NCBI GenBank assembly: GCA_022497155.1
Contig: MU385715.1
Coordinates: 1,178,001-1,242,000 of the forward strand
Source: Whalleya microplaca
Taxonomy: Eukaryota > Ascomycota > Sordariomycetes > Xylariales > Xylariaceae
Direction: 5' to 3'
Length of the DNA: 64,000 nucleotides
Shown here piece by piece: positions 12,039 through 23,205 of this stretch. Position 1 is the stretch's first letter; every line of letters starts with the position of its first letter. Position numbers and translations under genes: made by a program. Below the pieces are notes generated by a model, which made no database searches, was not told the DNA's origin, and saw nothing but the letters and a program-made list of their open reading frames with translations.

Positions 12039-14321
12039 CTATAACTCCTGAAATACAGGTAAATCCTCGTTTGAATCCACACGTTGCAGCCTTGGCTGCG
12101 AGCCGCCTGGTCCGCTTTGACGAGCCTGCCGAGCAAGGGAATCAATAACCGCTGGGGGCCCAAGAGCGCTCACCTTCAAAGTGCCGTCGCTAGTGTGGTT
12201 ATTAATTAGGTCCAAAACAACCCTTTTTTTTGGAGACATAAGTGCCACAGCGGAAGGCGACTCGCTGCTAGATGCGGGCTTTGGATTAGTGATAGCCTGC
12301 GGTTTGTACTTGGTCATGGCATGGTCCACCTCTGCAACAACTTTCTCAATTGTTATTGGCGACGCCTCTTTGGCAATAGGGCCCACTTGCTGACCCACAG
12401 TCGTGACATAATCGAAGAAGGTTTCTTGTATGTCGCCGTCACCGTTGGGAATTGTCAGCTGGACTAGTTCGTCATCCCTTAATGTCACAATGGCTTGCAG
12501 CGCCGCTTCTCCTATGAGGGCACGCTTCGTGACTAATTCGGTAGCTTGAGTTTCCCCTTCTACGTCAGCTTCTTCAACCGAGATGGCCTCGGCGAGAGCT
12601 TTGTCCACACGCTCAAGCCCATATTTAGCGTCCTTGCTGAGCAGAGGCTTGCTCCTTTTGAGCCCCGTCTTTATGAAATCGTCAAGGACGTTGAAGAAGT
12701 GCACATCGCCTTGCAGAGGTTTCGTTGATTTTAGCATGTTACCCAGGAAATCATCAGAAGTAGAGGTCGTGTCAGCCGCATTGATTCCCTGCAAGTGATG
12801 TGCAGGATGGTTAATCAGTTGCTCCCCGCCATTTCTGACATGGCCATTGACGGCGATCCTATATGCCAAACCCTTGAGCTCTTTACTGAGCTTTGGTACG
12901 ATATGTTGAATACTGGGGGCTAGATCTTCGTAGGTCTTCTCCATTTTCTGTAAAAGTGTTTCCACAATGGAATTTTCTTCTACCTTCAGCACAGCTTCAA
13001 GCAAAGCCTCAGCAATGGTTGCACGCTCTATAGTACCTAGAACTGCCTGTTCAGTACGGATAGATGGCGTGTTAGCCCCACCCTTGTCGGTTTCAGCACA
13101 TATATTGGCCACGGTGCCGAGGACTCCGCCGGCCACGGCGGCTACCGATGCTTGAATAGGACCAAGTAGTAGCGGAACAGTTGGCCATACGGCCTTTCCT
13201 GTAGTACTCACAACCTCTCCAACGGACTTAATGACGTCCCAGAACGTTTCAGGTTCGTAAGGTATAAAATGGCCCTCATGGGTTCCCCTGGGATCTAGAA
13301 GATCGATACCCATGTGTTGGGCGACGACCGGATACATCTGATCAACAGCTCTTGTCAATATCTCGTAATCGTTCCCATGTGTTCCAATTAAGCTGCCTAG
13401 GTTTTTATCTCCTCCACCGTAGACATGAGTGGCAATGACAACCTGCTTCGCGTTACTGCGGATGACGGGAGATCCAGACTGGCCTACCGTGAATATTGTC
13501 AGAAAGGCGCCTACTATGATATACGTGAATTTCTGGACTTACCACCGAAAGTAGAGATACGGTACTTGAGCATTGGTGGGTGGTTTCCGTAATCCCTGAG
13601 ATTATACTGGATATCGTTGTATTGTTCGTACATATACGCGCCTTTCTCTTGGCGGCCGTAGCTATCGTTGATGTACTTGTCCCCAGGGTATCCAACGACT
13701 CCAAGCTGCTCATCGCCGCTTGTTGGGGTGTCATTATATGAGAAGACACGCAATTTTCCTGTGAAGGGCTCGTCGACTTTGATTAAGGCAACATCGGCAT
13801 GTCGATTCTCCTTACCAAGAAGCCACTCGGCAGTAGTAACGACACGTTCACCTTTACGCTCTTGGACAATGTCTGTGCCTATCGAGTCCCTACCGTGGTA
13901 TCCGATGAAACACTTGATGTGTACTGCTCGTCCTAAAATACCATCACTTCCCGACCAATTGTAGACATTATGACCTGCAGTGACAAGCAGGTCTGGCTTG
14001 ATCAGCCAACCCGTGCCCATCGCCCAACAGGTATCCTCAGAATCCTGTCCCTGGTACTTCATCTGCAGTTTCACGATAGCTATTTGACATACTAAGTCAG
14101 TAATTCAGACATGACTAAGGGATAAAATGACCAAGCAATTGCTGACCTCTATACTTGCCGTCATCCCTATAATCATTTTTGTCAACCTCAGCACGGTGGT
14201 CTGGATCAAAAACGGATTCTGAAGTTTGCTCCAAGACAAATGAGCTTTCCGCTGCTGGTATAGGTTTCTCTAGGTCAATGGACCAGGTCCCGATAAGGTC
14301 TGTATAATCTGTAGGAGCCAT
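12039..14321 (-). CDS. trypsin-like serine peptidase with long C-terminal extension
   Basis: Three minus-strand exons (14321-14147, 14079-13543, 13510-12039) join exactly to 727 residues. Residues about 60-290 form a trypsin/V8-like domain with His95 (VTAGHNV), Asp154 (ADVALIKV) and Ser249 (VGQSGSPV), so the triad is complete. The serine motif sits across the second splice junction, in the order ...STFGG-AFLTIFTVGQSGSP. No secretion signal is seen at the N-terminus, so an intracellular enzyme is likely. The remaining 430 residues match nothing I know. They begin with a hydrophobic Gly/Ala/Val stretch (about 318-340, LLLGPIQASVAAVAGGVLGT) followed by helical, acidic-basic sequence. Similar intracellular peptidase domains occur in fungal and bacterial conflict proteins. 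A role there is inference. Confidence 0.85.
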
Positions 14322-16372
14322 CTTTATAATGAGACACTAGGGACGACTATAACTTTTGGATGTTATTCACAAATATAGGTGTCGAATATATCCAATGTTC
14401 TTCCACGGCAAGAGACTAGTGCCTGAGGATGTATTCAGAGACGGAGATCTGATGAAAAATAGCATTGAGCTGTCTCATACTTGCGTACTTATACCAATAC
14501 GCCAACTCACTCATTACCACGATGATTTCCCCGCTGTATAAGCCTCCATAAGTTGCAACAAGAGCCGCAAATGAGTTTGTGAATGGATTGCAAATGCCGA
14601 AATGATCTCCAAAAAGATGTAAGGAGAAGCTGAAACGTGCAGCGAACCACAAACCGGAGTGAGATTAGATGCATTATGCCGTGAAAACATAATAGTACCG
14701 ATGATGCAAAATTGTTATAGATTTGTAGGAATATTGGTATTGAACCCTGTCGGCTGAGCGTGAAGTAATGTACAGCCGCTGCAGAACAAGGAGTGCTACG
14801 TGGAGGCCAAACAATATCTAGTTGTTAGGGTCAAATTGCAGGGGCCACCAAAGGAAATCAGCTTGACGACTTGTCGTGATAGCCTATAACAGAAATGGGT
14901 AAGCTACATAGCTAAAGGCATAGAGAAGACTTAGTTGATGGAGTTTGGAAATAAGGAAAGGGGTGTATAAAAGAAATATCACTAACATTTGATGATGGAG
15001 GGCTTAGGCATATGTATTCTGACATCTGACATGTTTGTTGACTTGTCAATATTGACTTATAAAAAGCCACAACTCAACGAAATGACACCGATGACGATTA
15101 TCAACTAACTACAACATTGTGTTTAAAGATTATAAGCTTTTCCTACATGACCGTCGGTGCCCTCCATGTGAATTATCAACTGCATGGAAAGGCAGATAGA
15201 TGTGGCTAAACCCTGAAGACACAAGTTTAATGCTAGACAAATGAACTGGTTTCGATTACAACGTTGCAGCCCCATCCTCGCCAGATATTGCCTTGTCTTC
15301 GGTGAATGAATCTTGCCAGACCAATCGGGAGTTAGCAGACCTAGATATTGTATGCGGGGTAATATTACAGCAATCCAAATCCCGAATTCAGAAATATAGA
15401 GGCGCAAGGCTCTAGAAAATGGCCAGTTGATAGGTTGATCTTTAATGTATATCACAATATATTATAGGACTCGGGGAATGGGATTTTGCGGCTGAACTGG
15501 GCAGCGGGCAACAACCATCAACTTCTCTGAGACTTTGAAAAGTGAGGAATCATCTGCTGATGTGACAACAGAGGTAGCAGAGCCGCAAACTCTGATGATT
15601 TGGGTTCCTACGGTGCGTAAATGGCCCATGCTTATTTCCTGTATAATCAGATTATCACAGTTACAGTATGTGCAATGACCATTTAGGTTCTGCCGTGATA
15701 ATTCTAGTTGTCCAAATAGAATTGTGTTAAGGTCCAAGATCTAAGGACCTCTAACAGCTTAGAGGATCTCTTTTAAGCAACTGGGACCTTGGAGCAGTTA
15801 TTGCTCTGAGATCCAATGGCTTAAGGCACTATGATTAATACCCCTATTACAGTGACATTGATTTTCTGTAAACAATCAAGATTAAGGACGAGAGGGATTA
15901 GCGACCTTCGTAGGAGACATATTCTAAGAGATAAATAGCGAGGTTTTCTAAGTAGAACAAAGAGCCCATGTAATATAAAAATTTCCGATGTACATCCGCT
16001 ACCACCTTAAATATTAGTAGATAAATGTAGATTCGTTAAGCGTATATGTTCTTGTTTTAAATATGTGACAGTGCGTAGCAAGAGTACTTCAACTTATCTA
16101 ATAAATTATACTGAAAGCCAAGTCACTTTTATACTCCACTGATATATATTGGAATTTTTGTATTACTAGGGTCTTTTACTAGTTAAAGCGTAACGCCCTA
16201 GGGGCGTGTCGAGGCGAATTAGCCATAGCAAGTAACTCCTATCTCCGAAAAACACAGAACTACCTATGTCCTCTGAGTAAAATGGAGGAGTTGTTCGTCT
16301 CTCGTAGTAGTCATTAATATATTTGCCCATAAACCTTGAGTAATGCCTCCACGCACGGAGGCGATTCAGGGG
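14322..16372. other. AT-rich intergenic region with hairpin cluster
   Basis: No convincing gene is present. The minus-strand frames at 15123-15455 and 15462-15737 lack motifs and good starts. The main structure is a group of inverted repeats at 15730-15824, listed separately. Confidence 0.5.
15730..15824. repeat. cluster of overlapping inverted repeats
   Basis: Five short inverted pairs lie within 95 bases. They are AGGTCC/GGACCT (15730 and 15745), CCTCTAA/TTAGAGG around a CAGC loop (15748-15765), GGATCTC/GAGATCC (15764 and 15808), GAGCA/TGCTC around a GTTAT or similar loop (15792-15806) and TTAAGC/GCTTAA (15773 and 15819). The last two long-range pairs interleave, as in a pseudoknot. It could be the end of a small degenerate transposon or a structured transcript. 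Confidence 0.7.
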
Positions 16373-18160
16373 CTATTCAAAATGCCGGGAAGCTAAACGT
16401 TTCCTGATCCAATAGAATCCTAAGCCAACTATCCAAACCACAATAACAACAAGGGCTAAAACTGGCGCAAAGAATGCTCCCCGGACGACAACGAATCCGC
16501 TCACAACTGCGAAAATAAATGGAATCAGGATGGATGGTTTGTATGGTCGCCGTAGACTAGGTTCCCTGACCCTCAAGATTATTGCCCCAAGGACCGTCAA
16601 AAAGAAGAAAGAATATTCACCTAGACCATTGAAGGTCAAAAGGGCGCGGAAGTTTCCCAATAGAATGTACAGAGCTGAGAGGATAGTTGAGAGTACGATA
16701 GCGTTGATAGGGGCATCAGACTGAGTCGTATTCGAAGAACCAGGTGCATTAGTAGGATATTCGGAAATTTCCTCTGTCCGAGGTTTCAATCCAACACGAC
16801 CGACAAGTGCGAAGAGGCCAGGAAGCCAGTCCTTGTTGGCAGCAGCTACTGCCATACGGCCGGCCACAAAGGAGTTGCCAAGCAGGGAACCAGCAACAAC
16901 AAGACATATCAGAATTGCAGCTACAATACCAAATCCACGGCCTAGGAGGCGAGTTATTGCAGTCTGCCCAACGTACCATTAGTTGAGATTCAACGAACGT
17001 TATAGTAGAGGTTCGCTGCTTACCACAGCGACGCTATCTGTTGTAGAGACAACGTTCCACGGAAGTAGAATATAATAAGCGGCATTGGAAAAAATGAAGC
17101 AGAATACTATAGTCGGAATTGCAGTGTTGATCGCAAGGGGTAGTTGGCGTGCCGGTGCAGATAGTTCAGCTGAAACATATATGGCCTATCACGCACGATG
17201 TTAGGTCTGTCTCTCGCACAATCCCTTGGGTAACAAAACCATACCTTATCCCAGCCGCTATATGCCCAGAGAGCACCGTACAATGCAGCGGAGTAGTGTC
17301 CAAGTATTTCCCATTCGCTCAACCGTTTCCAATCTGTTTTATTCCCATTAGGGTCGATAACAGTCCTACTGTCGAACCAAGGTTTCGTAAACCAATCCCT
17401 TCCTCCAATTTCTCTTTCTGGATCAGAGGCTTGAATAATGACAACTACTATGCCTGCTAGCACAATAGCTGCAATACTGACGAACTTGGTCACAACGAAG
17501 AAGTTGTTCAAGCGAGTACTCGCCTTGGTACTGATAGAATTCGCCACACTAATCACAACCAGAATTAGAATAGAGAACAGCTTATGCTCAATCCTCGCCG
17601 CTTGGTCAGTCACACCGATCGCGGAGTATATACTCTCCACGAAGACAATGCTGAGAATGGCTAGGGTTGCGGGCATCACAGCGACAACCCACGTCCAAGC
17701 AGCCAGGAACCCAAACGCGTCGCCGTAGATATACTGAAGATACGGCTGTACTCCGCCTGCCAATGAAAATCAGTCTCATTGACCACCCGCATAGATATCG
17801 AGATTTGTAAAGGACGTTTAACTCACCCTCTCCAGGAATCGCAGTTCCGAGCTCCGCCATTGTCGAGGCACCGGTCCACGCAAGCACACCGCCGATGAGC
17901 CAGACGATCAGAGCTGCGCCTGGTGACGGCACATTGGTGTCGATAGATCCGGGGGAGGTGAATATGCCACTGCCGATGACTATGCTGATCACGATGGCAA
18001 AAGCCTCGAGAGCCCCAAGATTCTTCTTAAATGTTCCTCTCTCCTGGGCCGGCACAGCTGGCGAGGAAGATCGGTCTGGTGGGCTAACATGTTGTGGATC
18101 TTGTTCGTCGGCAAGCAGCGGCCTCGAAGCTCCATCGTCTGATTCTGTCGTGTGTGGCAT
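16373..18160 (-). CDS. amino-acid permease (LAT/methionine-permease type)
   Basis: Four exons (18160-17827, 17756-17245, 17185-17024, 16963-16373) give 532 residues with about twelve hydrophobic segments. This is a plasma-membrane amino-acid transporter of the APC superfamily. Characteristic sequence includes VIGSGIFTSPGS in the first membrane helix, AELGTAIPGEG-GVQPYLQYIYGD, YSGWDK-AIYVSAELSAPARQLP and a final helix pair before a basic C-terminus. The third exon must begin at the GATAG acceptor before GCCATATATG; the TTTCAG further on would break the frame. The N-terminus is acidic, Ser/Pro-rich and cytosolic, as in MUP1-like permeases. The substrate is not decided by the sequence. Confidence 0.92.
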
Positions 18161-18880
18161 TCTATTCTAGATATGTAAATATTAGAACAAGCTCACATCG
18201 TCCAGTCTAGCAAGTTGAAGCGGAGTGTTTTGAGTCTCCGAAGAATCACGCAATTTTATGCAACTTCAGCCTAAGTGCATGTGGGGCCGGATGACACCAT
18301 AAGTGCTGCCAGACTTCTCGGTTGAATGCAACTCTAAGCCATTTATGCTTATAACGAAGTTCCTATGCTAGGTACATTTTCTTACACAATAATATGTATT
18401 ATTATTGTAAAACCCCAAGGTATTGCTCAATCCAGGGAACAGTAATACTTGATTCAGCCTGCCAATAGATAATTTTTCTCCTTAGTTCGTTGCAAATTGG
18501 CAAGAATGTCAGTGAAGGTAAGCGATAGTTCGCAGAGCTGCCTTCAAAGGTGAGACACGAAGTTAGAAAAATGAAAATATTCAAGTAGCCGGCCGTCTTG
18601 TGAAATTATAGCCATTGGTCGGCGAGGCACTGTTCTCGTTTATTCTACAGAGAACTTACCTACAAGTATTTGCAATTCCAATACCATGGGTTTATAGTGA
18701 CATAATATGATTGTTCTTCTTAGAACTGTCTACGTCAATGAGAATTTATCGTTCACAAGAATCAAGTACAAATATCACAATAAACCAATCTAATGCTCTT
18801 ATATAAGTGTTCTCTCGAGGTTTAAACCATGGCGTCTAACTAAAACAAATAGATAAGAAAACATGTAGTCGAATGAAGGT
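18161..18880. other. intergenic region
   Basis: This is upstream of the permease and downstream of the next minus-strand gene. I see no gene. It probably holds the permease promoter. Confidence 0.5.
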
Positions 18881-19582
18881 CTAATCATCATTCATAGGTA
18901 CTTCAGATGTAGGCGCCAATAATTTGTCATCATTCCATTGGAAGCCGGGTGGGGGTACCGGTTGTGGACCACCAAGCTCGAAACGATACACCTCGTCCAA
19001 CAGCGGATGCGCCAGTGTCTCTTCCTTTGTCAGAGAATATCTGTATATGTAATCATCTAGTGAACAATACGCCATCCACAGCTGATAAGGGACGTTGGCA
19101 GGCTTTCGGCTAATGCGCGGTCGATGCTCCATATCAGGTACCCAGCGGAGAGACCTCTTCAAGGACTGGTCTTCATCCTGGTCATCCTCTTTTTCATCGT
19201 CGGGGCTGAGGAAGTCGTCCATGTACTTCTTCTCCTTTTTGGATTTCCTCCATCGGCCTCGTTTACCTGGGGTTGACCTTGGCGACTTCAAGGCCGTAGG
19301 TGATAGGTGGGGAGGGTCGGCCGTGATACCTAGGAGTGCGCTCTGTTCTAGCAATGCAACTGTAGGGTCTATCGCAGCGACTTTCTTTTCAAGCTTTCGT
19401 TTTAACCATTGCCCTCCTTTCTTCGTCTTCGTATTTCCTTTTACTTGGCCCTGGGATTTTGCGATGCCAGCCTTCGTTCGTCTTAGATTGGGACTTGGAA
19501 GAAGTTCAGCAGGTGATGAAGAGTTGCCTTTCACAGCACGATGAGGCTGCCGGCGGGATGACGACGTTGGTTTAGTCTTCAT
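18881..19582 (-). CDS. basic hypothetical protein
   Basis: The frame is single-exon and encodes 233 residues from the first ATG (MKTKPTSSSRRQPH). It also stays open 14 codons further upstream, to a GTG. The N-terminal two thirds are Lys/Arg/Ser/Pro-rich (KTKKGGQWLKRKLEKK, GKRGRWRKSKKEKK), followed by an acidic run (DDEKEDDQDEDQ). The C-terminal 70 residues look folded (PYQLWMAYCSLDDYIYRYSL). The charge pattern fits a nuclear or nucleolar protein, but I recognise no domain. An upstream exon cannot be excluded. Confidence 0.6.
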   Translation of the reverse strand: MKTKPTSSSRRQPHRAVKGNSSSPAELLPSPNLRRTKAGIAKSQGQVKGNTKTKKGGQWLKRKLEKKVAAIDPTVALLEQSALLGITADPPHLSPTALKSPRSTPGKRGRWRKSKKEKKYMDDFLSPDDEKEDDQDEDQSLKRSLRWVPDMEHRPRISRKPANVPYQLWMAYCSLDDYIYRYSLTKEETLAHPLLDEVYRFELGGPQPVPPPGFQWNDDKLLAPTSEVPMNDD

Positions 19583-20083
19583 CTTTGCTAATAGCACCTG
19601 ATTCGGAAATATTGCAGCGTACACCTTTAAGTAGTATAGAATAAAGTTGACGCTGATAACATAGATGAGACCGCGTAACTTTATATATTTTGTGTAGCAT
19701 CAGGCGCAATATTGCTAATATTTCTTGTGGAAGCATGTTGAATGCTGGGAGGATGCATGGTTAGGAGAACAAGGAATAAAGGAGCCGATTCGTACTGTTG
19801 GTTCTAGATCCTTTGTTCCCTTGGTATCATGGCCAGTCTTTGTTTAAACCAACACCAACCAAATACTTGTACAGTACACGCGCTTCTGTGTATGAGGTAA
19901 TCGTTCGTGTAGATTTGCTCTTGCTCAGACTTGGCGTAAAAATCATCAAGATAAATTTTACATGAATATCTTCACACGAAATGTGGCCTAGGTAGACTGA
20001 TATAATCTAACTTTATAATCCATGTAGAGAGGAATGTAGTATTATCTATCTATGCACCTAAAACTTCTAATTTCTCTTTATTT

Positions 20084-20982
20084 TCAAATGGGAATCTGTT
20101 GGATATCAGCGACCAAGCGAGTCACTTCAGCCAGATCGCCGATCTCCTTCAAAAGCTCCTGACGTGATGAAGCATTGTTTGCGGCGTCGAGACTCTTCAC
20201 AAATCCATGGAATTAGTAGAGTAATTCTGTTTTTGTTGTATTTAGTACTTACCGCCTTGTTTTCGAATACCTTGATGACAGCAACCTCCTTTTGGGGCAA
20301 GTTCACGCTGCTTCCATACACAGCTTCTGAGTCATTGTGCAATTTCGTCTGCAGCTTTTTCAAGATAGTCTGCACATGCTCGTCGATTGATGCGCCTTTA
20401 GGCCGTATTCTTAGAATCTCTAGAACTGGGTGTGTACCAAAAAGTTGTGATCCGTCATTAGTCTCAAAGACATTCAGCTCTGGTGGTCCATTTGAAACTG
20501 CGATACCCCATGTCAGTGTTATATCGTTCTGCAATGCTAGGAAAATAATCGGGATTCCAAGCACAAGTCTCGGAAGTTGTGTACTCGTATATGTATTTCA
20601 AAGGATTTATTTTATACCAGATGAAGACAGAAAAGATAATGAAAGTATTCATATACTACTCACTCGGTTTGATCGCAGCCTGCATGTTTGCAAACGTAGG
20701 AGATGCTACGAATGCATGGAAGTCAGAAGTACTAGCCCATTCTATTGAACGTCAGCGATAGATTAAGTAGTGTTAAGTATAAATCCTCTCACCAAGGACC
20801 ACAACTTCTCTGTAATCTGCAGATACGTCTTTACCGTCCTCTGAAACGAGAAATCCCCGTACCCCTCGCAGGACACCCCCGTCTTGGAATGATTTGACCA
20901 CTATGGGGAGTTTTTCTGGGAGAGACTTTTTGGACTCCGGGTCACTCTTGAGTTGAGGGAAGACAACTTCGATAATAGCCAT
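20084..20982 (-). CDS. tandem dimeric alpha-beta barrel (ABM-like) protein
   Basis: Four exons (20982-20793, 20741-20664, 20536-20253, 20194-20084) give 220 residues. Two halves follow the same plan. The first runs MAIIEVVFPQLK ... VVVLEWASTSDFHAFVASP. The second runs HPVLEILRIRPK ... EVAVIKVFENKA-SLDAANNASSRQELLKEI. This beta-strand/helix pattern with W/F-x-S-x3-D-x2-A-F is that of antibiotic-biosynthesis-monooxygenase or EthD-like barrels, which often act as small oxygenases or cyclases in fungal metabolism. The family call rests on pattern, not on a conserved catalytic residue. It is divergent from the Zn2Cys6 regulator at 21468, with 485 bp between them. Confidence 0.7.
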
Positions 20983-21467
20983 GTTTGGATGAGATATTAG
21001 TGATGCGTAGTAGCCGTATGAATCACACCTTTGCTCTAAGGAATAGAATTCTGATAAGACTGACTTGAGGGTTCTCGAGACTCATTACTACATTAGGTGA
21101 AAGAGCTTATATATATTTATATTCAATTCTCCATAGTTCTTCGCCAACCTTAGTCGCGTTTTGTTGTCGAATAGGATGATGCGGCACAGCGATGATCACG
21201 CATATTACTCTAGCATAGGCGGCGGTCTAGCTGCGATGTGACGCTGACTGCATCCAATCATAAGCCTCGTGATGCACCGATGCGGATTTCGATTACAAAG
21301 ATTGCGGAGTCTAGGCCTATTCAAGCGCGATCCGTATATTTTTTCTCGCAAGCCCGTGGCCACATTCGACTACTAGATCCTGAAATGACCGTGTCGCTCC
21401 GCCGTTAAGCCCATTCCCGCTTAAAGTCCTCCAAACGAGATCCCAAACTATCAATCAACATACCTAT
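20983..21467. promoter_or_regulatory. divergent promoter between ABM-like gene and Zn2Cys6 regulator
   Basis: The two genes are transcribed away from this 485-bp spacer, so the regulator may control its neighbour. Several CGG triplets occur (GGCGGCGGTC near 21219 and GCTCCGCCG near 21396), the half-site of many Zn2Cys6 proteins. No single operator can be fixed. Confidence 0.4.
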
Positions 21468-22625
21468 ATGGCGTCGCGGCAAAAGTCTTGTGTGCCATGT
21501 GCGAAAGCGAAGCGTCGATGCGTACCAGAAACTCCGCAATGTTCCCGCTGCGCTAACCGAGGCGTTCGCTGCTACTACAAAAATCAACCTCTGAAAGATC
21601 TCAACCAGAGACGTGAGCGCAAAGGCCAGTGTGGGTCTATTCGGCGACCTTCTCCAGAAGACACTGCCCCTATTCTAGAATCCACAAGTGTAGCATCAGT
21701 CTCCGACGACGATGCATCCCTGGATAGATGGACGAGAATTGTGACCGAGAAGACAGACATTTCATCGGTTCAAGAGACTTATGAACTTGATTTACGACAT
21801 GTCCAGATGCCAGGGTTTCACCCAGGCTGTCCGATTCTGGTTAAAACAACGGATAGATGGCCAATCGAGACATTGTCTCGCAGAATAATGGCCTGGCCCG
21901 AAAGATTTATATGCAAATTGGAAGCACCGTTCATTCATTCATCACTGCATGATGCTCCGTCACTACCTCTTCCTCTTGAGGAGGCCTTCAGCGCATGTGC
22001 TAGCTACGCTACTAAGACATTGAGCACTAAGAGCATAGCGATGAGTATAATTGAGAAGAGAGTGCATCAGCTCATTGGTCTAGATTTGTCTACCTTGTCT
22101 ATAGAATCGCACCTGGCTGCTCTACAGGCGTTTTTGATTCTCCACATCATCCAACTCTGGGACGGCGACGTCAGGCAGCGAGCGCAAGCTGAGATGCACT
22201 CGTACATCATCGAAAGCTGGGCTCTTGAGCTTCACATGCGCGTGATCTCAAGAAACCAAGACTCAGCCCTGACATGGGAGCAGTGGATCACTCTGGAAAG
22301 CGCTCGACGTACCGCAATCATGACTCTACTAGCACAGGGTATCTATGAGATGGCGAAGTTTGGCGTGTGTTCTTATGTTCCAAATATGGCTGAGATGTCC
22401 TTTACCACAGAGGACGGCCCCTGGAACGCCAAGACTTCAAAAGACTGGGAGGAGGCAGTCAGGTATATGGACACGTCTGTCGCTAATTATCTTGACTATA
22501 CAAATACCTGGCGGGAATCTGCTGGTGGTTCCCCAAGTGCGTTTGGAAAGTTACTTTTGATGCCATGCCTGGGTTCTAAGCACAAAGGAATGCTTACAGC
22601 CTCACAGGTTGGTCTGTCAGCATAA
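21468..22625 (+). CDS. Zn2Cys6 transcription factor
   Basis: A single exon encodes 385 residues. Residues 8-35 hold a canonical zinc binuclear cluster, C-x2-C-x6-C-x6-C-x2-C-x6-C, with basic residues between the second and third Cys (AKAKRRC). The remainder is helical with no second known domain; the length fits the short fungal regulators that end in a DUF3468-type region. The C-terminus may be affected by an unrecognised intron near the CTCACAGGTTGG sequence at about 22600. Its position next to the ABM-like gene and opposite the thioesterase-like gene suggests local regulation. Confidence 0.88.
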   Translation: MASRQKSCVPCAKAKRRCVPETPQCSRCANRGVRCYYKNQPLKDLNQRRERKGQCGSIRRPSPEDTAPILESTSVASVSDDDASLDRWTRIVTEKTDISSVQETYELDLRHVQMPGFHPGCPILVKTTDRWPIETLSRRIMAWPERFICKLEAPFIHSSLHDAPSLPLPLEEAFSACASYATKTLSTKSIAMSIIEKRVHQLIGLDLSTLSIESHLAALQAFLILHIIQLWDGDVRQRAQAEMHSYIIESWALELHMRVISRNQDSALTWEQWITLESARRTAIMTLLAQGIYEMAKFGVCSYVPNMAEMSFTTEDGPWNAKTSKDWEEAVRYMDTSVANYLDYTNTWRESAGGSPSAFGKLLLMPCLGSKHKGMLTASQVGLSA

Positions 22626-23205
22626 TTGATCAGTCACACTTTTAGCATACTGGTGTAGTTGCTCTGCTATTACTTCCACTCAATTAATTATATAGATTAT
22701 TTCTTGCTGAACGTAAATACATCTGACAGCATTACGAGTTTACTCGTGTAGGCACTCGAAGATCCCGTCTGTCTTGAATACTAAGCGCTCGGAAACACTA
22801 TGTTGCCGAGCTCCATAATAAAAAGGGGTAACTAACAACTATCCCTATCATTGATAGACATATATATACATCTTTATTCGTTAACTTTACTTATGAATTT
22901 AGTGCTCGTCAAGTTCAGAGGCCCTGGTCGACATGCGGCTTACTCACTGTTCAATGATCCGAACGTTATGGTGTCTGAAGGTCTGCACAGTGACCGAGTC
23001 TGTATACATGATCGACGTGGCATCCCCGAAGGTCTACATTCTGCTTCCGTGTATAAATATATTTATAAAGTGCAAGCTCGTAAGGTTTATTCCAGGGTAA
23101 TACTCGATGACGATGATAGTATACCTAGAGGATAGTGCAGTTTGTTGCGCTGTATTAGCACTGGCAACGAAAACAGCGATATTTCCCCAAATTACTGCTA
23201 TATGC
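22626..23205. other. convergent intergenic region
   Basis: This spacer lies between the 3' ends of two converging genes. The 94-codon frame at 22851-23135 has no motif and is probably chance. Two AAGGTCTRCA repeats occur near 22980 and 23030. Confidence 0.5.

Noticed and set aside
15123..15737. Two minus-strand frames of 91-110 codons
   Set aside because: No motifs, no supporting splice structure, AT-rich composition.
17024..17245. Apparent frameshift in the permease between its second and third exons
   Set aside because: Using the GATAG acceptor before GCCATATATG gives a 59-nt intron and restores the family sequence in frame; the later TTTCAG is not used.
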